Of a stretch of 64,000 nucleotides of DNA, positions 1 to 9,090 are shown in pieces. The position numbers and the translations under genes were made by a program. How positions within the stretch are numbered: the stretch's first letter is position 1; each line of letters begins with the position of its first letter. Below the pieces are notes generated by a model. The model searched no databases and was not told the origin of the DNA. It worked only from the letters and a program-made list of their open reading frames with translations. This DNA comes from Streptococcus suis. Its GTDB lineage: Bacteria > Bacillota > Bacilli > Lactobacillales > Streptococcaceae. Where the stretch lies: assembly GCA_029593465.1 (NCBI GenBank), contig JAKTNK010000004.1:61332-125331 (forward strand), in the 5' to 3' direction.

Positions 1-229
1 GGTCTTTGTCTATGTCGGTTTGGACCCTGTTTCGGATTTCTTCCGTGACTTAGGTATTACTGATCAAGATGGCTGGGTGATAACGGATGACCACATGCGA
101 ACGAGGATTCCTGGGATTTTTGCCATCGGAGATGTTCGTCAAAAACATTTGCGTCAAATTACCACAGCGGTTGGTGATGGGGCTATTGCAGGGCAAGAAG
201 TTTACCAGTACCTCCTTGAACAAGAATAG
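1..229 (+). CDS. trxB: Thioredoxin reductase, C-terminal end (partial)
   Basis: This is the 3' end of a gene that begins before the window; the frame is open from base 2 to the TAG at 227-229. The visible 75 residues carry the C-terminal FAD-binding signature of low-molecular-weight thioredoxin reductases (VYVGL near the start, then PGIFAIGDVR and an RQI...A.GDG.IA tail). The enzyme passes electrons from NADPH through FAD and a CxxC disulfide to thioredoxin; the CxxC lies outside the window. A ferredoxin-NADP reductase of the same fold is the main alternative. A hairpin terminator follows directly. Confidence 0.85.
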   Translation, partial: VFVYVGLDPVSDFFRDLGITDQDGWVITDDHMRTRIPGIFAIGDVRQKHLRQITTAVGDGAIAGQEVYQYLLEQE

Positions 230-236
230 AGATTTA

Positions 237-261
237 TCAGGACTGCGGTCCTGATTTTTTT
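237..261 (+). terminator. Rho-independent terminator after trxB
   Basis: A 7-bp stem TCAGGAC/GTCCTGA with a TGCG loop is followed by seven T. It lies eight bases after the trxB stop and separates it from the NAD salvage genes. Confidence 0.9.
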
Positions 262-314
262 AATCCTCCAAAGTCACAATCAAAGAGACTACCATTTTCT
301 AAATAAGGCGCATG

Positions 315-323
315 TGCTATAAT
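315..323 (+). promoter_or_regulatory. Extended -10 promoter of pncB-nadE
   Basis: TGCTATAAT is a perfect extended -10 element about 72 bases upstream of the pncB start. The leader contains a small hairpin (GCTGA/TCAGC near 346-364), but I recognise no riboswitch. Confidence 0.65.
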
Positions 324-394
324 AGACAGCAAGATAATTCATGCAGGCTGACGGCGAATCTCAGCAATGTTAAGAAGAACAAAGGAAGCAACAG

Positions 395-1861
395 ATGACT
401 TACACAGATGATAGTTTAACACTACACACCGATCTATATCAAATCAATATGATGCAGGTGTATTTCAATCAGGGGATCCACAACAAGCATGCGGTTTTTG
501 AGCTGTATTTTCGAAAAATACCCTTTCAAAATGGCTTTGCTGTCTTTGCTGGACTAGAGCGAATGGTCTCCTATTTACAGAACTTAGCCTTTTCAGAGGC
601 AGACATTGCCTACCTTCGTGAAGAGGGCTATCCAGAAGATTTCTTGGCTTATTTAAAAGACTTTAAATTGGAATTATCAGTGAAATCAGCCCGTGAAGGA
701 GATCTTGTTTTTGCTAACGAGCCCTTGGTACAAGTAGAAGGTCCTTTGGCACAGTGCCAATTGGTTGAAACAGCACTGTTAAATATCGTCAACTTTCAAA
801 CCTTGATTGCGACCAAAGCAGCCCGTATCAAATCAGTGATTGCAGATGAGCCTCTCATGGAATTTGGCACACGCCGTGCACAAGAAATGGATGCCGCTAT
901 CTGGGGGACACGTGCAGCGGTGATTGGTGGCGCTGATGCGACCTCAAATGTTCGTGCGGGTAAGATTTTTGGTATTCCTGTGGCAGGAACGCATGCCCAT
1001 GCTATGGTTCAAGCTTATGGCGATGATTATAAGGCTTTTAAGGCCTACGCTGAGACCCATCGCGATTGTGTGTTTTTAGTGGATACGTATGACACCTTAA
1101 AAATTGGGGTGCCAGCAGCCATCAGGGTCGCTAAAGAATTTGGGGATAAAATCAATTTCCAAGGGGTTCGCTTAGATTCTGGCGACATGGCTTACTTATC
1201 AAAAGAAGTGCGTAAGCAATTGGATGCCGCAGGATTTACAGAAGCTAAAATTTACGCATCGAATGACCTGGATGAAAATACCATCCTTAATTTGAAAATG
1301 CAAAAGGCTAAGATTGATGTTTGGGGGGTTGGCACCAAGTTAATTACCGCCTATGACCAGCCAGCCCTGGGTGCGGTTTATAAGATTGTTTCCATCGAAG
1401 ATGATAAGGGACAAATGACTGATACCATCAAACTATCTAATAATGCTGAGAAGGTATCAACGCCTGGGAAAAAACAAGTCTGGCGTATTACCAGCCGTGA
1501 AAAAGGCAAGTCTGAGGGAGATTACATCACCTTTGCGGACGTTGATGTGTCTGATATGACCGAAATTCACATGTTTCATCCTGTTTATACCTATATTTCC
1601 AAAACGGTTAAAAACTTTGATGCGGTGCCATTATTAACAGATATTTTCCAAGATGGTCGTCTCGTTTATGATTTGCCACGCTTGGAGGACATTAAAGAGT
1701 ACGCGAAAAAAGAACTGGATGAATTATGGGATGAGTACAAGCGCGTCTTGAATCCGCAAGAGTACCCAGTGGATTTGGCCCAAGATGTTTGGGATAATAA
1801 GATGGCTTTGATTGACCGTTTGCGTAAGGCGACAGTTGGCCAAGTAAAGGAGGACGTCTAA
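395..1861 (+). CDS. pncB: Nicotinate phosphoribosyltransferase
   Basis: The 488-residue product converts nicotinate, PRPP and ATP to nicotinate mononucleotide, the committed step of the Preiss-Handler NAD salvage route. The sequence opens with the family hallmark LTDLYQINMM and has the phosphoribosyltransferase-fold motifs FGTRRAQEMDAA and LDSGDMAYLS. ATG 395 follows an AAAGGAAG ribosome binding site. The stop codon abuts the GTG of nadE, so the last two steps of NAD salvage are co-transcribed. Most streptococci cannot make NAD de novo, so this pathway is probably essential (inference). Confidence 0.95.
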   Translation: MTYTDDSLTLHTDLYQINMMQVYFNQGIHNKHAVFELYFRKIPFQNGFAVFAGLERMVSYLQNLAFSEADIAYLREEGYPEDFLAYLKDFKLELSVKSAREGDLVFANEPLVQVEGPLAQCQLVETALLNIVNFQTLIATKAARIKSVIADEPLMEFGTRRAQEMDAAIWGTRAAVIGGADATSNVRAGKIFGIPVAGTHAHAMVQAYGDDYKAFKAYAETHRDCVFLVDTYDTLKIGVPAAIRVAKEFGDKINFQGVRLDSGDMAYLSKEVRKQLDAAGFTEAKIYASNDLDENTILNLKMQKAKIDVWGVGTKLITAYDQPALGAVYKIVSIEDDKGQMTDTIKLSNNAEKVSTPGKKQVWRITSREKGKSEGDYITFADVDVSDMTEIHMFHPVYTYISKTVKNFDAVPLLTDIFQDGRLVYDLPRLEDIKEYAKKELDELWDEYKRVLNPQEYPVDLAQDVWDNKMALIDRLRKATVGQVKEDV

Positions 1862-2683
1862 GTGAGTTTACAGGCAACTATTATTGAGACACTGGGTGTC
1901 AAGCCAGAAATTGATGCACAGGCAGAAATCCGTCGTTCGATAGATTTTTTAAAAGCTTATTTGTTGAAGCACCCCTTTTTGAAGACTTTGGTTTTAGGCA
2001 TTTCAGGTGGGCAAGATTCTACCTTAGCAGGTCGTCTGGCACAATTAGCCGTTGAAGAACTGCGTGCCGAAAGCAAGGAAGACTACCAATTTATTGCCAT
2101 TCGTCTGCCTTATGGTATTCAAGCTGACGAAGCAGATGCACAAAAAGCACTTGATTTTATACAACCAGATGTCTGCTTAACCATCAACATCAAAGAAGCT
2201 GTAGATGGTCAGGTGTCCGAATTAGCCAAGGCAGGTGTAGCTATTTCAGACTTTAACAAGGGGAATATCAAGGCGCGTCAGCGCATGATTACGCAGTACG
2301 CTGTGGCTGGAGAGTACAGTGGTGCTGTTATTGGAACAGATCATGCCGCTGAAAACATCACTGGTTTTTTCACAAAATTTGGCGACGGTGGTGCGGACAT
2401 CCTTCCCCTTTACCGTCTTAATAAACGGCAAGGAAAGCAACTTTTAGCTGCCTTGGGGGCGGATAAGGCGCTGTATGAAAAAATTCCCACGGCTGATTTG
2501 GAAGACAATAAGCCAGGCATTGCCGATGAGGTTGCCTTAGGGGTCACGTATCATGATATTGATGACTATCTTGAAGGCAAGCAAATATCACCGAAAGCCC
2601 AAGACATCATCGAAAATTGGTGGCGAAAAACCATGCATAAACGTCATCTACCGATTACGGTATTTGATGACTTTTGGAAGTAA
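1862..2683 (+). CDS. nadE: NH3-dependent NAD synthetase
   Basis: The 273-residue protein amidates nicotinate adenine dinucleotide to NAD with ATP and ammonia. The ATP pyrophosphatase P-loop SGGQDST is at about residue 48, and GTDHAAEN and [10 protein letters not shown] are typical of the ammonia-dependent short form; there is no glutaminase domain. The start is GTG 1862, directly after the pncB stop, with AAGGAGG 7-15 bases upstream inside pncB, which implies translational coupling. A terminator follows. Confidence 0.95.
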   Translation: MSLQATIIETLGVKPEIDAQAEIRRSIDFLKAYLLKHPFLKTLVLGISGGQDSTLAGRLAQLAVEELRAESKEDYQFIAIRLPYGIQADEADAQKALDFIQPDVCLTINIKEAVDGQVSELAKAGVAISDFNKGNIKARQRMITQYAVAGEYSGAVIGTDHAAENITGFFTKFGDGGADILPLYRLNKRQGKQLLAALGADKALYEKIPTADLEDNKPGIADEVALGVTYHDIDDYLEGKQISPKAQDIIENWWRKTMHKRHLPITVFDDFWK

Positions 2684-2697
2684 ACATCGCAGAAAAT

Positions 2698-2737
2698 ACG
2701 GACTATTCACCACGATACGGAAATAGTCCGTTTTTTT
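2698..2737 (+). terminator. Terminator of pncB-nadE
   Basis: A 10-bp stem ACGGACTATT/AATAGTCCGT with a 14-base loop and a run of T follows the nadE stop by 15 bases. Confidence 0.9.
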
Positions 2738-2782
2738 AGTTGTCATGTTAGTTCGAAATCGCCGTCAACGTGATAGAACCGA

Positions 2783-2799
2783 TATAGTTTAAAACTATA
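2783..2799. promoter_or_regulatory. MET-box operator (MtaR/MetR-type) of the metQ operon
   Basis: TATAGTTTAAAACTATA is a perfect 17-bp palindrome with a single central base. It equals the published streptococcal MET-box consensus TATAGTTTnAAACTATA recognised by the LysR-type regulator MtaR (MetR). It sits 23 bases upstream of the -35 of the metQ promoter, a usual place for LysR activation. The regulator gene is not in the window. Confidence 0.85.
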
Positions 2800-2821
2800 A
2801 CTAAACCCAGTTTTTAACAAC

Positions 2822-2850
2822 TTGTTTTTTATAAGGCTATATGACATAAT
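2822..2850 (+). promoter_or_regulatory. metQ promoter
   Basis: TTGTTT, a 17-base spacer and CATAAT lie just downstream of the MET-box. Both hexamers are imperfect, as expected for an activator-dependent promoter. Confidence 0.6.
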
Positions 2851-2887
2851 AAGGAACTATAAAATAGAAATTAAGAGGTAATGAGAT

Positions 2888-3760
2888 ATGACATTGAAAA
2901 AAGTTTTAGGTGTTACAGGATTAGCGTTTGCTTCAACCTTTGTTTTAGCAGCTTGCTCAGGTAATAAAGAAGCTGCAGAGGACAAAAATGAGCTCCGCGT
3001 TGGAATTATGACAAAGACCGATGCCACAGAGCCTATCTGGGAGCGTGTTGAAGAGTTGGCAAATAAGAAAGGTGTAGAACTCAAGTTTACAGAGTTTACA
3101 GACTACACCCAACCTAACAAGGCCTTGAAAAATGGTGAGATTGATGTGAATGCCTTTCAGCACTATAATTTCTTGAATGATTGGAACAAGAAAAATGATG
3201 CCGACTTAGTTGCAGTGGCAGATACCTTACTTAGCCCGATTCACCTGTTTTCAGGTTTAGATGGCAACAAAGCTAAATACACTGACGTTAAAGAGCTTCC
3301 AAAAGGAGCAACCATTTCAGTGCCAAACGATCCAACTAACGAAAGTCGTGCGCTTTACGTCTTACAATCAGCTGGTTTGATTAAACTGTCTAAATCAGGT
3401 GAGGAAGTAGCAACGCTTGATGACATCACATCAAATCCAAAAGATTTGGACATTAAAGAAATTGCAGCCGATCAAGCAGCTTCAACCTTGACTTCGGTAG
3501 ATGCCGCTGTTATTAATAATAACTACGCTGTCGATGCTGGTGTGGATTACAAGACTTCTCTTTTCACAGAAGAGAAAAATGCTAGTTCAAAACAATGGAT
3601 TAATGTCATTGCAGCTCAAAAAGATTGGAAAAAATCACCTAAAGCCAAAGCGATTGAAACACTAGTTGATGTTTACCAAACAGATGAAGTCGCTAAAATC
3701 ATCAATAAAGCTTCCAAAGGAACTGATATTGCTATCTGGGAAGGTGCGCCATCAAACTAA
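2888..3760 (+). CDS. metQ: Methionine ABC transporter substrate-binding lipoprotein
   Basis: The 290-residue NlpA/MetQ-family protein captures methionine outside the cell for the MetNP permease. It starts with a lipoprotein signal: basic n-region, hydrophobic stretch and the lipobox LAAC with Cys23 as lipidation site. The mature part has the family blocks RVGIMTKTDA and GEIDVNAFQHYNFL. A MET-box and promoter lie directly upstream. The next genes are an M20 peptidase, metN and metP, so this is the receptor of one uptake operon; the peptidase may liberate amino acids for the same transporter (inference). Confidence 0.93.
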   Translation: MTLKKVLGVTGLAFASTFVLAACSGNKEAAEDKNELRVGIMTKTDATEPIWERVEELANKKGVELKFTEFTDYTQPNKALKNGEIDVNAFQHYNFLNDWNKKNDADLVAVADTLLSPIHLFSGLDGNKAKYTDVKELPKGATISVPNDPTNESRALYVLQSAGLIKLSKSGEEVATLDDITSNPKDLDIKEIAADQAASTLTSVDAAVINNNYAVDAGVDYKTSLFTEEKNASSKQWINVIAAQKDWKKSPKAKAIETLVDVYQTDEVAKIINKASKGTDIAIWEGAPSN

Positions 3761-3784
3761 GCCAAGCTCTCATCATGGATATGG

Positions 3785-3827
3785 AACAACAAAATAGGCG
3801 TGTGATAAGCACTCCTGTTTTGTTGTT
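3785..3827 (+). other. Intergenic hairpin between metQ and the peptidase gene
   Basis: AACAACAAAA at 3785-3794 pairs with TTTTGTTGTT at 3818-3827 and the stem continues inward with AGG/CCT. There is no T run after it, so it is more likely an mRNA-stabilising or partial-termination element that keeps metQ more abundant than the downstream genes (inference). Confidence 0.55.
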
Positions 3828-3854
3828 AGGAGACTATTTAGCAAGGAGGTAGGT

Positions 3855-5213
3855 ATGTCCTATTCGAAACAAGAGCAGAATAAGAAAAAACTAACGCAAG
3901 CTTACCTAGATGTTTTGGCAGAATTGGTCTCCAGAAAGTCCATTTTTGCTCAAGGGATTGGTTTGGCTGAAACAGCAGCCTATCTCAAAGAGGTCTTTGA
4001 AGAAGCAGGGGCAAAGGTTATTTTGGATGATACTTACGCAGCTCCCTTTTTGCTAGCGCAATTTAGAAGTCCAAAACCTGATGCCAAGCACCTCATTTTT
4101 TACAACCACTATGACACTCAACCTGCAGATACAGATCAAGTATGGTCTAGTGATCCTTTTAAACTCACTTTTCGGGATGGCTATATGTATGCGCGAGGGG
4201 TTGATGATGATAAGGGGCATATTACAGCACGCTTGACGGCGGTACTTGCTTATCTGCAAGAACATGATACTCTGCCTGTCCATGTGACCTTTATGATGGA
4301 GGGGGCAGAAGAATCTGCTTCTGTTGATTTGGAGAAGTATTTGGCTAAATATGCCCAGCAACTAAGGGGTGCAGACCTTCTAGTCTGGGAGCAAGGGATT
4401 CGCAACAAAGAACATCAAATTGAAATATCTGGTGGTACAAAAGGGATTGTGACCTTTGATGCGATAGTCACTTCAGCCAAAGTGGACAGTCATTCTAAGT
4501 TTGGCGCGGTTTTTGATAGTGCGACGTGGTATCTTATCAATGCTTTGAGCAGTTTGAGAGCATCAGATGGTCGTATCTTAGTTGAGGGGCTTTATGATGA
4601 TATCCTAGAACCTAGTCAACATGAGCTGGATTTGGTTGCTAAACATGCCCACATTGATTTGGAGTCGCTCAAGGACTTGTATGACTTAAGCCTACCAACG
4701 CTAGCTAGCTCACAGGGTGAGTTGGAGCGTCGTCTCTTTTTCGAACCTGCTTTGACAATCGAGGGCATATCATCAGGTTACCTGGGTCGAGGTGTCAAAA
4801 CCATCATCCCTGCGACAGCGTCTGCTAAGTTAGAAGTGCGCTTGGTGCCAGGAATGGATCCGAAAAAGGTTTTAGCAGCTATTGAGCAACAATTACGCAA
4901 AAATGGTTATGATAAAGTGATATTGAGCTACACCTTGGGAGAAAAAGGTTATCGTAGTGACATGACAGCACCAGCCATTCAAAATGTGATTAAGATAGCA
5001 GAGCGGTTTTCACCAGCAGGTGTTGCAGTATTGCCGACAACACCAGGCACAGGTCCAATGCATCAAGTGTTTGAGGCATTAGAGGTACCGATTGCTGCCT
5101 TTGGGATTGGAAATCCCGACAGTCGTGACCATGGTAGTGATGAAAATGTTAAGTTAAGTGACTATGAAACGCATATAGAAATGATAGAGGAGTTAATTGC
5201 CAGTTATGAATGA
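3855..5213 (+). CDS. M20-family metallopeptidase
   Basis: The 452-residue protein belongs to the ArgE/DapE/ACY1/CPG2 (M20) family of zinc exopeptidases. Visible metal and catalytic motifs are YNHYDTQP (first His ligand near residue 85), GVDDDKGH (bridging Asp) and EGAEESAS (general base Glu and ligand Glu); a C-terminal RDHGSDENV holds the last His. The start ATG has an AAGGAGG site. It sits inside the methionine operon and overlaps metN, so dipeptide hydrolysis coupled to amino-acid uptake is likely. The true substrate cannot be told from sequence. Confidence 0.88.
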   Translation: MSYSKQEQNKKKLTQAYLDVLAELVSRKSIFAQGIGLAETAAYLKEVFEEAGAKVILDDTYAAPFLLAQFRSPKPDAKHLIFYNHYDTQPADTDQVWSSDPFKLTFRDGYMYARGVDDDKGHITARLTAVLAYLQEHDTLPVHVTFMMEGAEESASVDLEKYLAKYAQQLRGADLLVWEQGIRNKEHQIEISGGTKGIVTFDAIVTSAKVDSHSKFGAVFDSATWYLINALSSLRASDGRILVEGLYDDILEPSQHELDLVAKHAHIDLESLKDLYDLSLPTLASSQGELERRLFFEPALTIEGISSGYLGRGVKTIIPATASAKLEVRLVPGMDPKKVLAAIEQQLRKNGYDKVILSYTLGEKGYRSDMTAPAIQNVIKIAERFSPAGVAVLPTTPGTGPMHQVFEALEVPIAAFGIGNPDSRDHGSDENVKLSDYETHIEMIEELIASYE

Positions 5214-6270
5214 TGCGATTATCAATTTAGAACATATCGATATTACCTTTCATCAGAAAAAACGGATCATCGAAGCCGTTAAAGATGTGTCTGTTAGTAT
5301 CAATAGGGGGGATATTTACGGTATCGTGGGTTACTCTGGTGCTGGGAAATCAACTCTGGTCAGAGTGATTAATCTACTGCAGGTACCCACAGCAGGTAAA
5401 ATCAAAATCAATGGAGATGTCACCTATGATAAAGGAAAGGTTCAGTTATCACCAGCGGCTTTACGCCAGAAGCGCCAAAAGATAGGCATGATTTTCCAGC
5501 ATTTCAATCTCATGGCTCAAAAGACAGCCTTTGAAAATGTCGCCTTTGCCTTGCGTCATTCACGCTTGAGTAAAGCAGAAAAATATAAAAAAGTATCTGA
5601 TTTGCTGGCATTGGTGGGCCTGTCTGATCGTGCCCATAACTACCCCGCCCAGCTGTCTGGTGGGCAAAAACAACGGGTGGCTATTGCGCGTGCCCTTGCT
5701 AATGACCCTGAGATTTTGATTTCAGATGAATCAACCTCTGCCCTAGATCCTAAGACAACGAAACAAATCTTGGCACTATTGCAAGACCTTAATCAAAAGT
5801 TGGGGTTGACAGTTGTGATGATTACACATGAAATGCAGATTGTTAAGGATATCTGTAACCGAGTTGCTGTGATGCAAAATGGGGTATTGATAGAAGAGGG
5901 TTCAGTGCTTGATATTTTTTCAAATCCCAAGGAAGACTTGACACAAGAATTCATCAAAACAGCTACTGGCATCGATGAAGCGATGGTTAAGATTGCTAAG
6001 CAAGATGTGGTCGTGAATCTCGCTGCAGATTCGATGTTGGTTCAGTTGAATTATGCTGGAACATCAACAGATGAGCCGATTTTAAATGATATTTATAAAC
6101 GTTTTCAAGTGTCTGCTAATATTCTTTACGGGAATATTGAAATCCTTGACCATACTCCGGTTGGTGAGATGATTGTCATTTTATCAGGAAGCTTGGATAA
6201 CCTATCCGCTGCGCAAGAAGCCATTACGGAAGCTGGAATTCAGTTGACGATTTTAAAGAGAGGTGCCTAG
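5206..6270 (+). CDS. metN: Methionine ABC transporter ATP-binding protein
   Basis: The 354-residue ATPase energises MetQP. Walker A is GYSGAGKST near residue 42, the signature is LSGGQ and Walker B reads LISDES, so the usual DEATSALD is DESTSALD here. The C-terminal 100 residues form the regulatory NIL (ACT-like) domain that binds methionine and causes trans-inhibition in the family. I chose ATG 5206 because family members begin M-N-[ED]-A-I-I; TTG 5197 is a possible earlier start. It overlaps the peptidase gene by 8 bases and abuts metP. Confidence 0.93.
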   Translation: MNDAIINLEHIDITFHQKKRIIEAVKDVSVSINRGDIYGIVGYSGAGKSTLVRVINLLQVPTAGKIKINGDVTYDKGKVQLSPAALRQKRQKIGMIFQHFNLMAQKTAFENVAFALRHSRLSKAEKYKKVSDLLALVGLSDRAHNYPAQLSGGQKQRVAIARALANDPEILISDESTSALDPKTTKQILALLQDLNQKLGLTVVMITHEMQIVKDICNRVAVMQNGVLIEEGSVLDIFSNPKEDLTQEFIKTATGIDEAMVKIAKQDVVVNLAADSMLVQLNYAGTSTDEPILNDIYKRFQVSANILYGNIEILDHTPVGEMIVILSGSLDNLSAAQEAITEAGIQLTILKRGA

Positions 6271-6963
6271 ATGTTAGAATGGATACAAACTTATTTACCC
6301 AACGTTTATAAAATTGGTTGGGCTGGTGACAACGGCTGGTTAGCTGCTATCAATGCAACTTTATTTATGACAGTGGTATCGTTTATCATCGGTGGGCTTT
6401 TGGGGCTTTTAGCAGGGCTCTTTCTCGTCTTAACAGGACCTGGTGGTGTTATTGAGAATCGGCCTGTCTTTCAGATTTTGGACAAGATTACATCGGTCTT
6501 TCGTGCCATACCTTTCATTATTTTATTAGCGATTTTAGCTCCGGTGACCTTTTTCATTGTGAAAACCAATTTGGGTGCTACGGCAGCCTTGGTACCTTTG
6601 TCAGCGGCGACCTTTCCATTTTTTGCTAGACAGGTGCAAGTGGTTTTATCAGAGCTTGATCGCGGTGTCATTGAGGCCGCTCAAGCGTCAGGGGCAACCC
6701 TCTTTGATATTATTAAAGTTTATCTCGGTGAGGGGCTACCAGACCTCATTCGCGTATCGACGGTAACCTTGATTTCTCTAGTTGGTGAGACGGCAATGGC
6801 GGGTGCTATTGGTGCAGGTGGGCTTGGCAATGTTGCCATTTCCTATGGGTATAACCGTTCTAATACAGATGTTACCTTTGTAGCAACCTTGGCCATTCTC
6901 TTGTTGATTTTTACCATTCAATTTATTGGTGATTTCTTGACACGGAAATTGAGTCATCGTTAA
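6271..6963 (+). CDS. metP: Methionine ABC transporter permease
   Basis: The 230-residue integral membrane protein has about five membrane segments and the binding-protein-dependent permease loop EAAQASGATLFDIIKVYLGEGLPDL, abbreviated EAA...G, which docks on MetN. It begins one base after the metN stop. With MetQ and MetN it forms the D/L-methionine importer. The operon probably ends nearby, although only a weak hairpin follows. Confidence 0.92.
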   Translation: MLEWIQTYLPNVYKIGWAGDNGWLAAINATLFMTVVSFIIGGLLGLLAGLFLVLTGPGGVIENRPVFQILDKITSVFRAIPFIILLAILAPVTFFIVKTNLGATAALVPLSAATFPFFARQVQVVLSELDRGVIEAAQASGATLFDIIKVYLGEGLPDLIRVSTVTLISLVGETAMAGAIGAGGLGNVAISYGYNRSNTDVTFVATLAILLLIFTIQFIGDFLTRKLSHR

Positions 6964-7030
6964 ACGATAAACTGACAAACGAGAGACTTGCCGCTTTGGG
7001 TGGGTCTTTCTTAGTATGAAGGAGGATATC

Positions 7031-7816
7031 ATGAAGATTGCTTTACTACAGATGGCTATCCAAGAGGGGAAGCCGGAGCTTAATCGCCAAAACGTCTTAA
7101 AGTGGCTTGATAAGGCTGATTTAAGAGAGGTTGATGTCTTGGTCTTGCCAGAATTATGGGATACTGGTTATGCCTTGTCGGACTTGGCTGATTGTGCTGA
7201 TAAAGAAGGAGAGACAGCTCAAGCCTTTCTTTCTCATCTTGCCAAGAAGTATGAGGTCGCTGTGATTGGAGGGTCTATCGCCCGGGAAAGTCAAGGAACC
7301 TTTTTCAATACCTCTTATAGTTTTGATCAAAACGGTCACTTGGTTAATCAGTATGACAAGGTTCATCTATTTGGCTTGATGGGAGAAGATAAGCACCTAG
7401 CAGCTGGTAACTTGGATAGTCATTTTACCCTTGGTGGCATTGAGATGAGTCAGGTGATTTGCTATGACATTCGTTTTCCCGAGTGGCTTCGTAAGCAGAT
7501 GGCTAAAGGTTCCCAGCTACTGGTGGTCCCAGCTCAGTGGCCTAGTTCTAGAATCATGCAATGGAAAATTTTATTACAGGCAAGAGCGATTGAAAATCAA
7601 GCCTATGTGGTGGCCGTCAACAGAACAGGGGAGGGATTGCTGGATACCTTTAATGGGCATTCGCTAGTGATTGACCCCTTGGGTAAAGTTGTCTTTGAAG
7701 CAGATGCTCAAGAAGGAGTGTCTGTCGTCACGATTGATTTAGAAGCCGTTGAGTCGGTGAGAGGTCAGATACCAGTGTTTGCCGATCGCCGATTAGACTT
7801 ATATCAGGAGGATTAA
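7031..7816 (+). CDS. Carbon-nitrogen hydrolase (omega-amidase type)
   Basis: The 261-residue nitrilase-superfamily enzyme has the full Glu-Lys-Cys triad: LPELWDTGY (Glu), YDKVHLF (Lys) and QVICYDIRFPEWLR (Cys). It resembles YafV/MtnU omega-amidases, which hydrolyse alpha-ketoglutaramate-type products of glutamine transamination. ATG 7031 is preferred over 7016 because AAGGAGG lies between them, 6 bases before 7031. It ends one base before an aminotransferase gene, which matches the known mtnU/mtnE pairing in methionine salvage; the placement behind metQNP supports that role (inference). Confidence 0.88.
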   Translation: MKIALLQMAIQEGKPELNRQNVLKWLDKADLREVDVLVLPELWDTGYALSDLADCADKEGETAQAFLSHLAKKYEVAVIGGSIARESQGTFFNTSYSFDQNGHLVNQYDKVHLFGLMGEDKHLAAGNLDSHFTLGGIEMSQVICYDIRFPEWLRKQMAKGSQLLVVPAQWPSSRIMQWKILLQARAIENQAYVVAVNRTGEGLLDTFNGHSLVIDPLGKVVFEADAQEGVSVVTIDLEAVESVRGQIPVFADRRLDLYQED

Positions 7817-7817
7817 G

Positions 7818-8993
7818 ATGAACTTTCCACAATCACAACTATTGGATAAACTTCCAAAACAATTTTTTGCCAATCTTGTTGCAAAGGTGAATCAAGAGGT
7901 TCTAGCAGGTCATGATGTCATCAATCTTGGGCAAGGCAACCCTGACCAGCCCACCTATGAATTTATTGTTGAGGCCTTAAATCAAGCCAGTCACAATTCT
8001 GCTAACCATAAGTATTCTAACTTTAGGGGCCAGCGGTCTTTAAAAGAAGCGGTGGCAGAGTTTTACCTCAAAGAGTATGGCGTGACGCTAGACCCTGAGC
8101 GAGAGGTCTGTATTTTAGGCGGGGCTAAGATAGGTTTAGTGGAGTTGCCCTTGGCCCTAATGAATCCAGGTGATAAATTGTTATTGCCTGATCCGGGTTA
8201 CCCAGATTATTTATCTGGTACTGTGCTTGGTCAGGTGGATTATGATACCTTCCCTCTGACGGTTGAACATGACTTTTTACCCGATTACGATAGTTTTACG
8301 GAAGCATTTTTAGAAAATGCTCGCTTTCTTTACCTCAATTACCCCAATAATCCAACAGGAGCAGTCGCGACACCAGAGTTTTACGAAGAGACAGTTGCTT
8401 TTGCCAAGAAGCATGGTATCGGTATTGTGAGTGACCTTGCTTATGGTGCTTTAGGTGCTGATGGTTATGACAATCCTAGCTTTTTATCTGCGGCTGGGGC
8501 AAAAGACGTTGGTATTGAATTATATACCTTTTCCAAAACATTTAACATGGCTGGTTGGCGTTTAGCCTTTGCTGTTGGTAATGCGGAGATGATTGAGGCT
8601 TTGAATCTGTTGCAGGATCACCTCTTTGTGTCGATTTTTCCAGCGATTCAGGAGGCAGGTCGCGTGGCTCTCTTGGATGAGCGAAGTGATCAAGCGATTT
8701 TAGAGTTGAATCAGCTATACGATCAAAGACGCAAGGCATTTACTGAAGCAGCTGCAACCATTGGTTGGCATGCCTATCCTTCAAGAGGTAGTTTTTACGC
8801 TTGGATGCCAGTTCCTGAAGGCTATACCTCAGAGACCTTTGCTGACTTGTTATTGGAGAAAGCTAAGGTTGCAGTTGCTCCAGGGATTGGATTTGGTGCG
8901 GCAGGGGATGGCTATGTTAGGATAGGTCTTTTGGAAAGCCCTGAGCGCCTTGTCGAAGCTGTGAATAGGATAAAAGAATTGAATTTGTTTTAA
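7818..8993 (+). CDS. Class I/II pyridoxal phosphate-dependent aminotransferase
   Basis: The 391-residue fold-type I enzyme has NLGQGNPDQPT at the N terminus, NYPNNPTGA, SDLAYG and the PLP-lysine motif YTFSKTFNMAGWR, with the C-terminal RIGL arginine for the substrate carboxylate. It is closest in pattern to MtnE-like or glutamine-dependent transaminases that work with an omega-amidase. The start lies one base after the amidase stop, with AGGAGGAT inside that gene's end. Substrate specificity (methionine/ketomethylthiobutyrate versus aromatic) is not certain. Confidence 0.88.
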   Translation: MNFPQSQLLDKLPKQFFANLVAKVNQEVLAGHDVINLGQGNPDQPTYEFIVEALNQASHNSANHKYSNFRGQRSLKEAVAEFYLKEYGVTLDPEREVCILGGAKIGLVELPLALMNPGDKLLLPDPGYPDYLSGTVLGQVDYDTFPLTVEHDFLPDYDSFTEAFLENARFLYLNYPNNPTGAVATPEFYEETVAFAKKHGIGIVSDLAYGALGADGYDNPSFLSAAGAKDVGIELYTFSKTFNMAGWRLAFAVGNAEMIEALNLLQDHLFVSIFPAIQEAGRVALLDERSDQAILELNQLYDQRRKAFTEAAATIGWHAYPSRGSFYAWMPVPEGYTSETFADLLLEKAKVAVAPGIGFGAAGDGYVRIGLLESPERLVEAVNRIKELNLF

Positions 8994-9027
8994 AGACTAA
9001 AAGACAGCATTTTTCCGCCTCAATCTA

Positions 9028-9060
9028 TGGTATAATGAATAGCTATAGAGGTTAACCTCT
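9028..9060 (+). promoter_or_regulatory. sstT promoter with adjacent 14-bp palindrome
   Basis: TGGTATAAT (9028-9036) is an extended -10. The perfect palindrome AGAGGTTAACCTCT lies at 9047-9060, just after the expected transcription start, where a bound repressor would block transcription. No matching regulator is evident nearby. Confidence 0.5.
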
Positions 9061-9090
9061 TATATTAGTAATTGTAATTTAGGAGAAATG

